This document shows positions 1-6,768 of a stretch of DNA of 8,282 nt, in pieces (position 1 is the first letter of the stretch; each line of letters begins with the position of its first letter). This stretch comes from Betaproteobacteria bacterium. GTDB lineage: Bacteria; Pseudomonadota; Gammaproteobacteria; Burkholderiales; Burkholderiaceae_C. Location of the stretch: NCBI GenBank assembly GCA_005882155.1, contig VBCQ01000386.1:1-8282 (forward strand), written 5' to 3'. The notes below the pieces were generated by a model that was not told where the DNA came from, searched no databases, and saw only the letters and a list, made by a program, of their open reading frames with translations. Made by a program: the position numbers and the translations under genes.

Positions 1-857
1 AGTTCGATCCGGCGCTGCGCTGGATCGACGTGTTGAGCGACTCGGCGTTCTTCGCGATGGACCTCATCGCCCATGGCCGGCGCGACTTCGCGTATCGATT
101 TTTGAATGCTTACCTCGAGCACAGCGGCGACTACGCCGGGCTGCCGGTGCTGCGCTTCTACATGGTGTATCGCGCGCTGGTTCGCGCGCATGTGGCGCTG
201 ATCCGCGAACGGCAAGCGGGGCCGATGCCGGCCGGGCCCGACTACCTCGCGCTTGCGCACCAGCTCGCGAGCGAATCGGACGCGCGGCTGCTGATCACGC
301 ACGGCCTGCCCGGATCGGGCAAGACCTTCGTCACGCAACGCTTGCTCGAGCAGGTCGGCGCGATCCGCTTGCGCTCCGATGTCGAGCGCAAGCGCCTGTT
401 CGGCTTGACCGCGCTCGAGAGCTCGGCCGACCGGCCGCGCGACGAGATCTACGGGCCGCAGGCGACGGCCGACGCGTATGCGCGGCTGCGCAGCCTGGCG
501 CGCACGGCCTTGAGCGCCGGCTATCCGACGATCGTCGACGCGGCGAACCTGCGCGAAGCCGAGCGCACGCAGTTTCGCGAGCTGGCGGCCGAGCTGAACG
601 TGTCGTTCACGATCCTCGATTGCGAAGCGAGCCATGGTGTGCTGCGCGAACGCGTCAGCGCACGGCTAGCGCGCCGCGACGATGCATCCGAAGCCGACCT
701 CGCCGTGCTCGAGCGCTTGCATGCTGTGCGCGAATTGCTGACGCCGGCCGAGCGCGCGCAGGCCGTGATGGTCGACACGCAGGACGGGCGTGTCTGGCTT
801 TGGGAAGGCGCGGATGTCGGCACGCGCGCCTGGGCCGAGGCTGCCGAGCGCGGTTGA
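1..857 (+). CDS. Aminoglycoside-phosphotransferase-like/P-loop ATPase fusion protein, C-terminal part
   Basis: The frame is open from the first full codon at position 3 and ends in TGA at 855-857, so the gene starts upstream of the window. The GTG at position 30 is internal: the nine codons before it (FDPALRWID) continue a conserved APH-fold segment reading WIDVLSDSAFFAMDL and FLNAYLEHSGDYAGL. The second domain has a clear Walker A motif, GLPGSGKT, at 303-326, then IRLRSDVERKRLFGL, an IVDAANL strand near 534-554, and an Arg-rich lid-like stretch (RERVSARLARRDD). This order matches proteins annotated as bifunctional aminoglycoside phosphotransferase/ATP-binding protein, which carry an APH-like kinase and a zeta-toxin/AAA_33-type nucleotide kinase. 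Their substrates are not generally known, and aminoglycoside resistance should not be assumed. The protein looks cytosolic, with no membrane segment. It is convergent with the phosphatase gene beyond the inverted repeat. Family assignment is firm; function is not. Confidence 0.85.
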   Translation, partial: FDPALRWIDVLSDSAFFAMDLIAHGRRDFAYRFLNAYLEHSGDYAGLPVLRFYMVYRALVRAHVALIRERQAGPMPAGPDYLALAHQLASESDARLLITHGLPGSGKTFVTQRLLEQVGAIRLRSDVERKRLFGLTALESSADRPRDEIYGPQATADAYARLRSLARTALSAGYPTIVDAANLREAERTQFRELAAELNVSFTILDCEASHGVLRERVSARLARRDDASEADLAVLERLHAVRELLTPAERAQAVMVDTQDGRVWLWEGADVGTRAWAEAAERG

Positions 858-872
858 ACAATCAACTCCCGT

Positions 873-940
873 TCGCCCTGAGCCTGTCGAAGGGCAGCGC
901 GGTCAGCGAGCGAGGGCTTCCTTCGACAGGCTCAGGACGA
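873..940. repeat. Long inverted repeat between convergent genes (dispersed-repeat family)
   Basis: The arms at 873-893 and 920-940 are reverse complements over 20 of 21 positions. The perfect 17-bp core is CCTGAGCCTGTCGAAGG at 877-893 against 920-936, with a 26-nt spacer. It starts 16 nt after the stop of the upstream gene and lies 45 nt before the stop of the convergent phosphatase gene. Transcribed from either side it could fold into a strong stem and act as a bidirectional terminator or transcript-end protector, but no T-tract follows either arm. From memory, units of this kind (TTCGACAGGCTCAGG and close variants) are scattered through intergenic regions of many Burkholderiales genomes. 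The repeat is seen directly; the terminator role is inferred. Confidence 0.8.
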
Positions 941-949
941 TCGGAAATT

Positions 950-967
950 CAAGCTCAGCCCGAACGG
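950..967. repeat. Degenerate third copy of the intergenic repeat unit
   Basis: CAAGCTCAGCCCGAACGG at 950-967 lies 9 nt after the right arm of the inverted repeat and has the same orientation as that arm. It matches the outward half of the unit (CAAGCTCAGGGCGAACGG as I remember the common form), differing only at the central GG/CC pair. The part corresponding to TTCGA is lost. This suggests the gap accumulated several units, one of them decaying. It ends 17 nt before the phosphatase stop codon. Confidence 0.55.
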
Positions 968-984
968 ATATAGATTCAGGCCAC

Positions 985-1461
985 TTAAAACCGATTCACG
1001 AGCCCCGACTGCAGCGCGTTCTCCGGGTTTGACCCGGCCTCCCGGACGCGGCGCATCGCCTCGCTGGTGCTCAAGCCGAGTCGCTTGAGCAGGCACGCTG
1101 CCGCAGTGCCGGTGCGTCCGAGCCCGGCCGCGCAATGCAAGACCACCGCGTCGCCGGCGAGCAGCCGAGTTGCGGCCTGCTCGATGCCGGCGTCGAAGGC
1201 CGGCATGTCGTTCGGCAGGCCGAAGTTCTGCATCGGCAGGTTGAGCCAGCGAAACGGCGCCGAGCCTTCGCTGATCGCGCGCCAGTAATCGGGCGACAAC
1301 TCGGCCGCTTCTTCGGGCGACGTGAGGCAGACGACAAGCGACACGCGAGCGCGCTTGGCGTCGGCGACGAATTCGCTCCAGCGCTCGAAACGCCCGGGCA
1401 TCGACGTGAGCCACAGGCTGCCGCTCGCGGAGTCGGGGAGGCTGACGCGGCGCAAGGGCAT
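985..1461 (-). CDS. Small CX5R (dual-specificity/tyrosine) protein phosphatase
   Basis: This 158-residue protein carries the P-loop signature HCAAGLGRTGT at residues 109-119. It fits HCX5R, with nucleophile Cys110 and phosphate-binding Arg116, followed by the usual Thr-Gly. The general acid is probably Asp85 in LPNDMP, upstream of the P-loop as expected. The N-terminal LWLTSMPGRF resembles the start of the CDKN3-like/dual-specificity fold. Enzymes of this class hydrolyse phosphoryl groups from Tyr, Ser/Thr or other phosphorylated substrates through a Cys-phosphate intermediate; the substrate here is not visible from sequence. There is no signal peptide, so it should be cytosolic. The ATG lies 5 nt past the stop of the Crp/Fnr-family gene with no obvious Shine-Dalgarno, suggesting translational coupling in a two-gene operon. 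The stop is TAA at 985-987. Fold and catalysis are confident; the pathway is unknown. Confidence 0.9.
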   Translation of the reverse strand: MPLRRVSLPDSASGSLWLTSMPGRFERWSEFVADAKRARVSLVVCLTSPEEAAELSPDYWRAISEGSAPFRWLNLPMQNFGLPNDMPAFDAGIEQAATRLLAGDAVVLHCAAGLGRTGTAAACLLKRLGLSTSEAMRRVREAGSNPENALQSGLVNRF

Positions 1462-1466
1462 GCTGA

Positions 1467-2093
1467 CTACCAGTGCTTGGGCAGCGCGCGGTGCAGCACG
1501 ATCTCGTGGCGCGCGACCGAGATGTAGCCGCCTTCCTGCAGGTCTTTCAGGATGCGGTTGACCATGCTGCGCGACGCGCCGACGCGGTCGGCGATCGCCT
1601 GCTGGCTCAAGGGCCCGAGCACGACGGCGCGGCCATCGACCTCGCGCGACGACTCCTGCAGCAGCCGCGCGACGCGGCCGTAAACGTCCATCGCGACGAG
1701 GCCCTGCACGCTCTTGCTGAGCAGCATCACGCGGTGGATCAGCGTCTGGATGACGACGAAGGCGATGTCCGGCCGGGCGGCGAGGATCTGCTCGAACTCG
1801 TTGCGCCGGATCATCACGAGCCGTGCCGGCGTCAGCGTCTTCACCGACGCGGCGCGCACCGGGCTGCCGAGCATCATCTCGCCGAAGAACTCGCCCGGGC
1901 CCATTGTGTTGAGCTCGACCTCGTTGCCGTCCTCTCCGGCGGCATAGACGCGCAGCCGGCCTTCCTGGATCACGTACAGCGCCTCGGCCGGCTCGCCTTC
2001 GTGAACGACGATCGTGTTCTTCGGGAATTTGCGCGGCTGGCCCAGACGCTCGAACTCGTCGAGCAATTCGGGCGGCAAGGTGTGGACGTTCAT
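1467..2093 (-). CDS. Crp/Fnr-family transcriptional regulator
   Basis: This 208-residue protein has a cyclic-nucleotide-binding-type beta roll (about 10-114), a long dimerisation helix and a C-terminal winged helix-turn-helix (about 162-190, LSQQAIADRVGASRSMVNRI). The phosphate-binding cassette FFGEMMLGSPVRAAS keeps the Glu (E72) and Arg (R80) that contact cyclic phosphate in CRP, so ligand binding is plausible. The Thr of the E. coli CRP dimer helix aligns with Leu, though the adjacent Ser is kept. There are no N-terminal Fe-S cysteines, so it is not an FNR-type oxygen sensor. The recognition helix reads SRSMVNR where E. coli CRP has SRETVGR. I chose the ATG at 2093. A start at 2141 adds 16 residues using rare codons (AGT, ATA, CGA) with low third-position GC, and it would overlap the palindrome at 2125-2140. 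Neither start has a clear Shine-Dalgarno. It is first in an operon with the phosphatase and divergent from the lipoprotein gene. Confidence 0.92.
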   Translation of the reverse strand: MNVHTLPPELLDEFERLGQPRKFPKNTIVVHEGEPAEALYVIQEGRLRVYAAGEDGNEVELNTMGPGEFFGEMMLGSPVRAASVKTLTPARLVMIRRNEFEQILAARPDIAFVVIQTLIHRVMLLSKSVQGLVAMDVYGRVARLLQESSREVDGRAVVLGPLSQQAIADRVGASRSMVNRILKDLQEGGYISVARHEIVLHRALPKHW

Positions 2094-2124
2094 GGGCTCG
2101 AAGCCTATGCCAATTCGGGCGGCT

Positions 2125-2140
2125 TGTTCACTATTGAACA
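2125..2140. promoter_or_regulatory. Palindromic putative operator, TGTTCA-N4-TGAACA
   Basis: The arms TGTTCA (2125-2130) and TGAACA (2135-2140) are perfect reverse complements around CTAT. The 16-bp span equals the geometry of Crp/Fnr-family sites (E. coli CRP TGTGA-N6-TCACA; read this way the site is TGTTC-N6-GAACA). It is one of the few AT-rich patches in the window. It lies 31 nt upstream of the preferred regulator start at 2093 and 78 nt upstream of the divergent lipoprotein start. Autoregulation of the regulator, and possibly control of both genes, is the natural reading. No convincing -35/-10 pair could be assigned on either strand. The palindrome is seen directly; its role is inferred. 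Confidence 0.6.
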
Positions 2141-2179
2141 TTTCTGCTGCGTCGCCTGCGTCTGTCGGCGAGGGGCCTC

Positions 2180-2205
2180 GAAACCTAACCTTCAGTCACG
2201 GTTTC
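2180..2205. promoter_or_regulatory. Short inverted repeat GAAACC-N14-GGTTTC in the lipoprotein leader
   Basis: GAAACC at 2180-2185 pairs with GGTTTC at 2200-2205, immediately upstream of the AGGAA ribosome-binding site (2206-2210) of the phospholipase D-type gene. It could be an operator half-site pair or a weak leader hairpin next to the ribosome-binding site. Six-base arms with a 14-nt spacer are short enough to arise by chance, so this is a weak candidate. Confidence 0.25.
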
Positions 2206-2218
2206 AGGAATCCCCATC

Positions 2219-3763
2219 ATGGTCCGCTCGCTCATCGCCTCAATGCTCGCTTCACTGGCTCTGGTCGGCTGCGCCGGCCTGCCGACGCACGTGCAGCGCC
2301 CGGTTTCCGTCGCGCTGACCGACTCCGCCGACACGCCGCTCGCCCGCATCGCCGCCGCGTCGACGCCCGAAGAGCAACGCGAGCTGTCGGGCTTCCGTCT
2401 GCTCGTCGATGGCGACCATGCGCTGAACGCACGCATCGCGCTGATCCGCCGTGCGCAGAAGACGCTCGATGTGCAGTACTACCAGATCGCTTCCGACGCC
2501 GTCGGCCTCGCGTTCCTGCGCGAGCTGCGCGACGCCGCCGCGCGCGGCGTTCGCGTTCGCCTGCTGGTCGACGACCTGTACGCCGCCGGGCAGGACGAGC
2601 TGTTCGCCGGCCTCGCCGCCCAGCCGAACGTCGAGCTGCGCTTGTTCAACCCGCTGCCGGCGCGCTCGGGCGGGTTCGGCTCGCGCCTGGTGTTCTCGAT
2701 GCACGAGTTCAAGCGCATCAACCATCGCATGCACAACAAGCTCTTCATCGCCGACAACGCCTTCGCCGTCGCCGGTGGCCGCAACATCGCCAACGAATAC
2801 TTCATGCGCGGCGAATCGTCCAACTTCATCGATGCCGACGTGCTGGCCAGCGGCCCCGTCGTTCGCGAGCTGTCCACGGTGTTCGACGGCTACTGGAACA
2901 GCGAGCAGGTCTATCCGGTGCAAAGCCTGGCCGGCGGCAACGCGGCCGAGTCGCGCGCGTTCTTCGACGCGATGGTCGCCAGCGTCGAGCGCGACATGCC
3001 GGTGACGAGCCAGGACCGCTTCGGTCGCAGCAGCGTGCAGTCGCAGCTCGAGCATGGCCATCTGGAGCAGAGCTTCGCGGCGGTGCAGGTGTTTGCCGAT
3101 GCGCCGGCGAAGGCCAGCGGCGTCGCCGTCGACCAGGTCACGCCGATGTCCGCGGCGACCAGCGCGATGCGCGCGGCGCGCTCCGACCTGCTGATCGTCT
3201 CGCCTTACTTCATCCCCGGCCAGAGCGGCATGAGCATGCTGCAGGAAGTCACCGACCGTCAGGTGCGCCTCACCGTCGTCACGAACTCGCTCGGCGCGAC
3301 CGACGAGCCGCTGGTGCACTGGGGCTACGCGAAATACCGCCATGCGATGCTGAAGATGGGCGTCGCGGTCCACGAGATCGCTGCCCGCGTCGCGCCGCAG
3401 TCGGCTTCGGTCAGCGAGTACGGTTCGTCGCTGGCGCGCCTGCATGCCAAGCTCGCGGTGATCGACCAGCAGAAGCTCTTCATCGGCTCGATGAACATGG
3501 ATGCCCGCTCGGCGCGCCTGAACACCGAGATGGTTCTGGTGATCGACAGCGCTGCGCTGTCGGCCGAAGTCGCTTCGCTGCTGCACGGCGAGCACCAAGC
3601 GAATACCTATCGCCTGCGCATGGCCGGTGCCGACCAGCACATCGAGTGGGTGTCGACTGCCGACGCGCAAGAAGTCGTTCAGCGCACCGAGCCGGGTTGT
3701 GGCCTGGCGACGCGGCTGAAGCTGGCGACGCTGTCGGCGTTTGTTGATGAGGAGATGCTCTAA
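2219..3763 (+). CDS. Phospholipase D/cardiolipin-synthase-family lipoprotein (ClsC-like)
   Basis: This 514-residue protein has two HKD motifs, the hallmark of the PLD superfamily. The first is H172-N-K174-LFIAD179, followed by GGRNIANEYF; the second is H409-A-K411-LAVID416, followed by FIGSMNMD. The histidines carry the phosphatidyl-enzyme intermediate. The pairing and spacing resemble bacterial cardiolipin synthases of the ClsC (YmdC) type, which join phosphatidylglycerol with another phospholipid headgroup; phospholipase or other transphosphatidylation activity is equally possible. The N-terminus is a lipoprotein signal: positive MVR, hydrophobic LIASMLASLAL, then lipobox LVGC with Cys18. 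Residue +2 is Ala, not Asp, so Lol sorting would favour the outer membrane, with the catalytic domain probably periplasmic. The ATG at 2219 has AGGAA 8 nt upstream. The gene is divergent from the Crp/Fnr-family regulator and may be controlled from the shared region. Its TAA lies 4 nt from the end of the convergent cyclase gene. Substrate is inferred only from family. Confidence 0.92.
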   Translation: MVRSLIASMLASLALVGCAGLPTHVQRPVSVALTDSADTPLARIAAASTPEEQRELSGFRLLVDGDHALNARIALIRRAQKTLDVQYYQIASDAVGLAFLRELRDAAARGVRVRLLVDDLYAAGQDELFAGLAAQPNVELRLFNPLPARSGGFGSRLVFSMHEFKRINHRMHNKLFIADNAFAVAGGRNIANEYFMRGESSNFIDADVLASGPVVRELSTVFDGYWNSEQVYPVQSLAGGNAAESRAFFDAMVASVERDMPVTSQDRFGRSSVQSQLEHGHLEQSFAAVQVFADAPAKASGVAVDQVTPMSAATSAMRAARSDLLIVSPYFIPGQSGMSMLQEVTDRQVRLTVVTNSLGATDEPLVHWGYAKYRHAMLKMGVAVHEIAARVAPQSASVSEYGSSLARLHAKLAVIDQQKLFIGSMNMDARSARLNTEMVLVIDSAALSAEVASLLHGEHQANTYRLRMAGADQHIEWVSTADAQEVVQRTEPGCGLATRLKLATLSAFVDEEML

Positions 3764-3767
3764 GAAT

Positions 3768-6761
3768 TCACGCCAGAAACGGCAGCACCATCAGCGCATC
3801 CGGATCCACCCCCGCCTGCTCGCAAATGTCCTTCGCGAGTTGCATATAGCGCTCTGCCTCGTCGATGTCATCGCGGTCCAGACACAAGGTGGCGAGGCCG
3901 TCGTAGCAGGGGAAGAGCAGCTGCGGCTCGCCGCTCTTTTCGGCCAGCGCGAGCGCCTCGCGATAGAAGGCGAGGGCGCGCGCCGGCTCGCCGTGGCATT
4001 GGTAGATCTGGCCGAGCACGACGAGCGAGACCGCGAGGTGGTCGAGCTGGCCGGTGCTGCGGTCGATGCGGATCGCGCTGTGCGCCGCACCGACGCCGCG
4101 CTCGTCGCAGCGATTCGTGAGCGTGCAGTAGGCCACCGCGAGGTTCGCGTACAGCCGCGATTGCAGACCGAGGTCGCCGATGCGCTGCGCCGTTTGCAGC
4201 CCGCGCTCGCAGGCCTCGATGGCGCGCTGCGGTTCCTGCGAGCTGTAGAGCACGCCGAGGTTCGACAGCGCCCGGCACTCGGAGCGCGGCAGCTCGGCGT
4301 CGCGAGCGACCGCGACGCTGCGCTCGAGCTCCTCGACCGCTTCGCCGAGGCGGCCGAGCCGCGCCAGCGCAGCGCCGAGCGTGTTCAGCGCCAGCGAGAC
4401 GACGGCCGCACGCTCGCGCTGCTCGTCGTCGCTGCCGACTGTCAGACCTTCGAGGTGGGCGAGCGCGCGCTGGGTCCACTGCATCGCGCTACGGTTGTCG
4501 GCACTGCGAAACTCGATCTGCCCCATCTCCTGGTACAGCTTGGCGCGCTCGATGTGCGGTGGACCGGCTTCGATCAGCGCGAGCCCCGCAGCGATGCACC
4601 GACGCGCTTCGCCGCGATCGCCGCCTTCCCAGCGCAGCGCGCCGATCTTGCGCAGCACGCCGGCAATCGCGAACACATCGCCGGCACAGGCTTGCAGTGT
4701 CGCCAACGCGAGCTCGTAGTGGCGGATCGCGTCGGCGTTGGCGTACATCGAGCTCGACCAGTCGCCGGCAGCGACGAGGTAGCGCGCGCCGCGGGCTTTG
4801 TCGGCGCCGAGCCTGAAGTGATGGCCGAGCGCGAGCAGGTCCTCGAGGCCGCGCGGCGCGCCGCCGCATTGGCGCTCGAGCGCTTCGCCGATTCGCGTGT
4901 GCAACTCGGTGCGCCGGCGCGCCAGCAGGTTCTGGTAGGCAACCTCATGAAACAGGCCATGGCGAAAGCGGTACTCGCGGGAATCGGCTTGCAGCGACAC
5001 GAGGCCTGCATCGACCAAGCTGCGCAGCGCAGCGACTAGCGTCGGTGCATCGCTCGCGACTTCGCGCAGCAAGTCCTCGCTGAAGGTCGGCCCGATCACC
5101 GCCGCTTCCTGCATCGCTTGCCGCACGCGCGTGGGCAGCCGGTCGATGCGGCCGAGCAGCAGGCCGTGAATCGTCTGCGGTACCTGCACCGGCGCTGCGC
5201 CCGGGCGCAAGACCCAGGCGTCGTTCTCGCGCCGCAGTGCACCGTCGGCGATCAGCGCGCGCACCATCTCCTCGAGAAACAGCGGGTTGCCGCCGGCATG
5301 CTCGACGATGCGCCGCTGCAGCTCGTCGGGCAAGGCGCGCACCGAGCTGCCGAACAGCGCGTCGAGCAGCCGCACGCTGTGCGCCGGCGACAGTGGCTCC
5401 AGGCGCAGCAGCGTGTGCTCGGCAGCGCCGCCGGCGAGCGATTCGAGCTCGGCCGTCGGCCGGTGCGTGACGAGCAGCATGAACGCCCGCTCGGGCAGCT
5501 CGTCGAGCAGAAAGCGCAGCAGCTCGATCGATGCAGCGTCGGTCCAGTGCAGGTCTTCGACGATCAGCAACACAGGGCCGAGATGCAGACGCCGCTCGAC
5601 GATGGCTTGCACGGCGAGAAAGATCTCGCGCTTCAACTGTTCGGGATCGAATTCGCGCGTCCGCGAATCGTCGGCTTCGAGGTCGAGCACATGGCCGAGG
5701 ATTGCCGACAGACGCCGCGTTTCCGCGGCGTCGGCGCCGAGCTGCGCAAGCGCTTGCGCGAGCTTGGCTCGGGCCGTGCTGACCGGGTCGTCGGCCGCGA
5801 GGCCATAGGCGTCGCGCAGCAGCGCGGCCGGCACGCCGAACGCGCGCTCGCCCAACGACGAGCAGGCAGCAGTGCGCACCGCGACGGCAGCGAGCTCGCC
5901 GCGCGACTCGAGTTGCGCGAGGAACTCGGCGAGCAATCGCGTCTTGCCGGTGCCGGCGTCGGCGACGATGCTGACGAGCTGGGTTCGCCCCGCGCGCATG
6001 TTGTCGAAAGCTTGCATGAGCCGCTGCAGCTGTGGCTCGCGGCCGACCAGTGGCGTCGCGAGCCCATGCGACCGCAGCCCGCGCGAGGGCTGCGGCGTGC
6101 TCAGTGCCGCATCGACCCGGTACGCCGCGAGCGGCTGCGCCTTGCCCTTGAGCGCCAAGCCGCCGAGCGATTCGAACGCGAAGGCGTGGCGCGTCAGCCG
6201 ATAGGTCGCTTCGCTGACGACGGTCTGGCCCGGCCCGGCAGCGTTCTGCAGCCGCGATGCGGCATTGACGGTGTCGCCGGTGACGGCGTAGGCGGCGTCG
6301 CGCTCGCTGCCGATGTGACCCGCGACGACAGGCCCGGTGTTGATGCCGATGTGCAGCGCGAGCGGCCGGTTCAGGCGCGCGATCCAGCGCTCGCTGAGGA
6401 GCGCGACGCGCTCGTGCAGCGCCAATGCGGCGCGCACTGCGCGCTCGGGGTCTTCCTCATGCGCGACCGGTGCGCCGAAGACGGCCATCACTGCGTCGCC
6501 TACGAACTTCTCGACGAAGCCGTCGAGCCGCTGGATCGTCGCCGACATCGCGTCGAACAGCTCGACCTGCAACGCGCGCAGGTCTTCCGGGTCCAGCGTT
6601 TCGCTCAACGCCGTAAAGCCCGACAAGTCGGCGAACAGCACGGTGACCGGGCGCCGATCGGATGCGGCGGCGGGCGGCGCCGGCACTGCGAGGCGCTGTC
6701 CGCACTTCGGGCAGAAGGCGAACTCGGACGGGACGTCGTATCCGCAGGCTGTGCAGGCCAT
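3768..6761 (-). CDS. Zinc ribbon-class III adenylate/guanylate cyclase-STAND ATPase-TPR protein
   Basis: The 997-residue protein begins with a CX2C-X10-CX2C zinc ribbon (Cys3, 6, 17, 20). A class III nucleotidyl cyclase domain covers about 37-216. Metal-binding aspartates are D45 (FADLSGFT) and D89 (KFVGDAVMAVFG), the purine-contacting Lys is K85, and the catalytic pair is N166 and R170 (GDTVNAASR). The residue that is Asp or Thr in adenylyl cyclases aligns with Ala159 (YAVTG), so ATP preference is likely but not certain. An ATPase domain (about 236-510) has Walker A ADAGTGKT (267-274, Lys273), Walker B LLIVEDLHW (398-406) and the AAA_16/STAND motif GNPLFLEEM. The rest (about 540-990) is helical, with TPR-like repeats from about 660. 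Cyclase-ATPase-repeat order recalls mammalian soluble adenylyl cyclase, but with one cyclase domain. No membrane segment is seen, so it is probably a cytosolic sensor-gated cyclase. The ATG is 7 nt after the stop of the membrane cNMP-binding gene, with no good Shine-Dalgarno, implying coupling. Confidence 0.93.
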   Translation of the reverse strand: MACTACGYDVPSEFAFCPKCGQRLAVPAPPAAASDRRPVTVLFADLSGFTALSETLDPEDLRALQVELFDAMSATIQRLDGFVEKFVGDAVMAVFGAPVAHEEDPERAVRAALALHERVALLSERWIARLNRPLALHIGINTGPVVAGHIGSERDAAYAVTGDTVNAASRLQNAAGPGQTVVSEATYRLTRHAFAFESLGGLALKGKAQPLAAYRVDAALSTPQPSRGLRSHGLATPLVGREPQLQRLMQAFDNMRAGRTQLVSIVADAGTGKTRLLAEFLAQLESRGELAAVAVRTAACSSLGERAFGVPAALLRDAYGLAADDPVSTARAKLAQALAQLGADAAETRRLSAILGHVLDLEADDSRTREFDPEQLKREIFLAVQAIVERRLHLGPVLLIVEDLHWTDAASIELLRFLLDELPERAFMLLVTHRPTAELESLAGGAAEHTLLRLEPLSPAHSVRLLDALFGSSVRALPDELQRRIVEHAGGNPLFLEEMVRALIADGALRRENDAWVLRPGAAPVQVPQTIHGLLLGRIDRLPTRVRQAMQEAAVIGPTFSEDLLREVASDAPTLVAALRSLVDAGLVSLQADSREYRFRHGLFHEVAYQNLLARRRTELHTRIGEALERQCGGAPRGLEDLLALGHHFRLGADKARGARYLVAAGDWSSSMYANADAIRHYELALATLQACAGDVFAIAGVLRKIGALRWEGGDRGEARRCIAAGLALIEAGPPHIERAKLYQEMGQIEFRSADNRSAMQWTQRALAHLEGLTVGSDDEQRERAAVVSLALNTLGAALARLGRLGEAVEELERSVAVARDAELPRSECRALSNLGVLYSSQEPQRAIEACERGLQTAQRIGDLGLQSRLYANLAVAYCTLTNRCDERGVGAAHSAIRIDRSTGQLDHLAVSLVVLGQIYQCHGEPARALAFYREALALAEKSGEPQLLFPCYDGLATLCLDRDDIDEAERYMQLAKDICEQAGVDPDALMVLPFLA

Positions 6762-6768
6762 GGCGAAG

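Noticed and set aside
30..32. GTG at position 30 as the start of the first gene
   Set aside because: The nine codons before it encode conserved residues of the same domain (FDPALRWID), so the gene continues past the left edge.
1467..2093. FNR-type oxygen sensor
   Set aside because: The N-terminal cysteine cluster needed for an Fe-S centre is absent.
1473..2318. A 281-codon plus-strand frame antisense to the Crp-family gene
   Set aside because: It is a composition shadow; the opposite strand has an intact sensor domain and helix-turn-helix.
2014..3747. A 577-codon plus-strand frame overlapping the phospholipase D-type gene, and a 472-codon antisense frame at 2252-3670
   Set aside because: Both are Arg/Ala- or His/Gln-rich with no domain signal, while the overlapping frame has a lipobox, ribosome-binding site and two HKD motifs.
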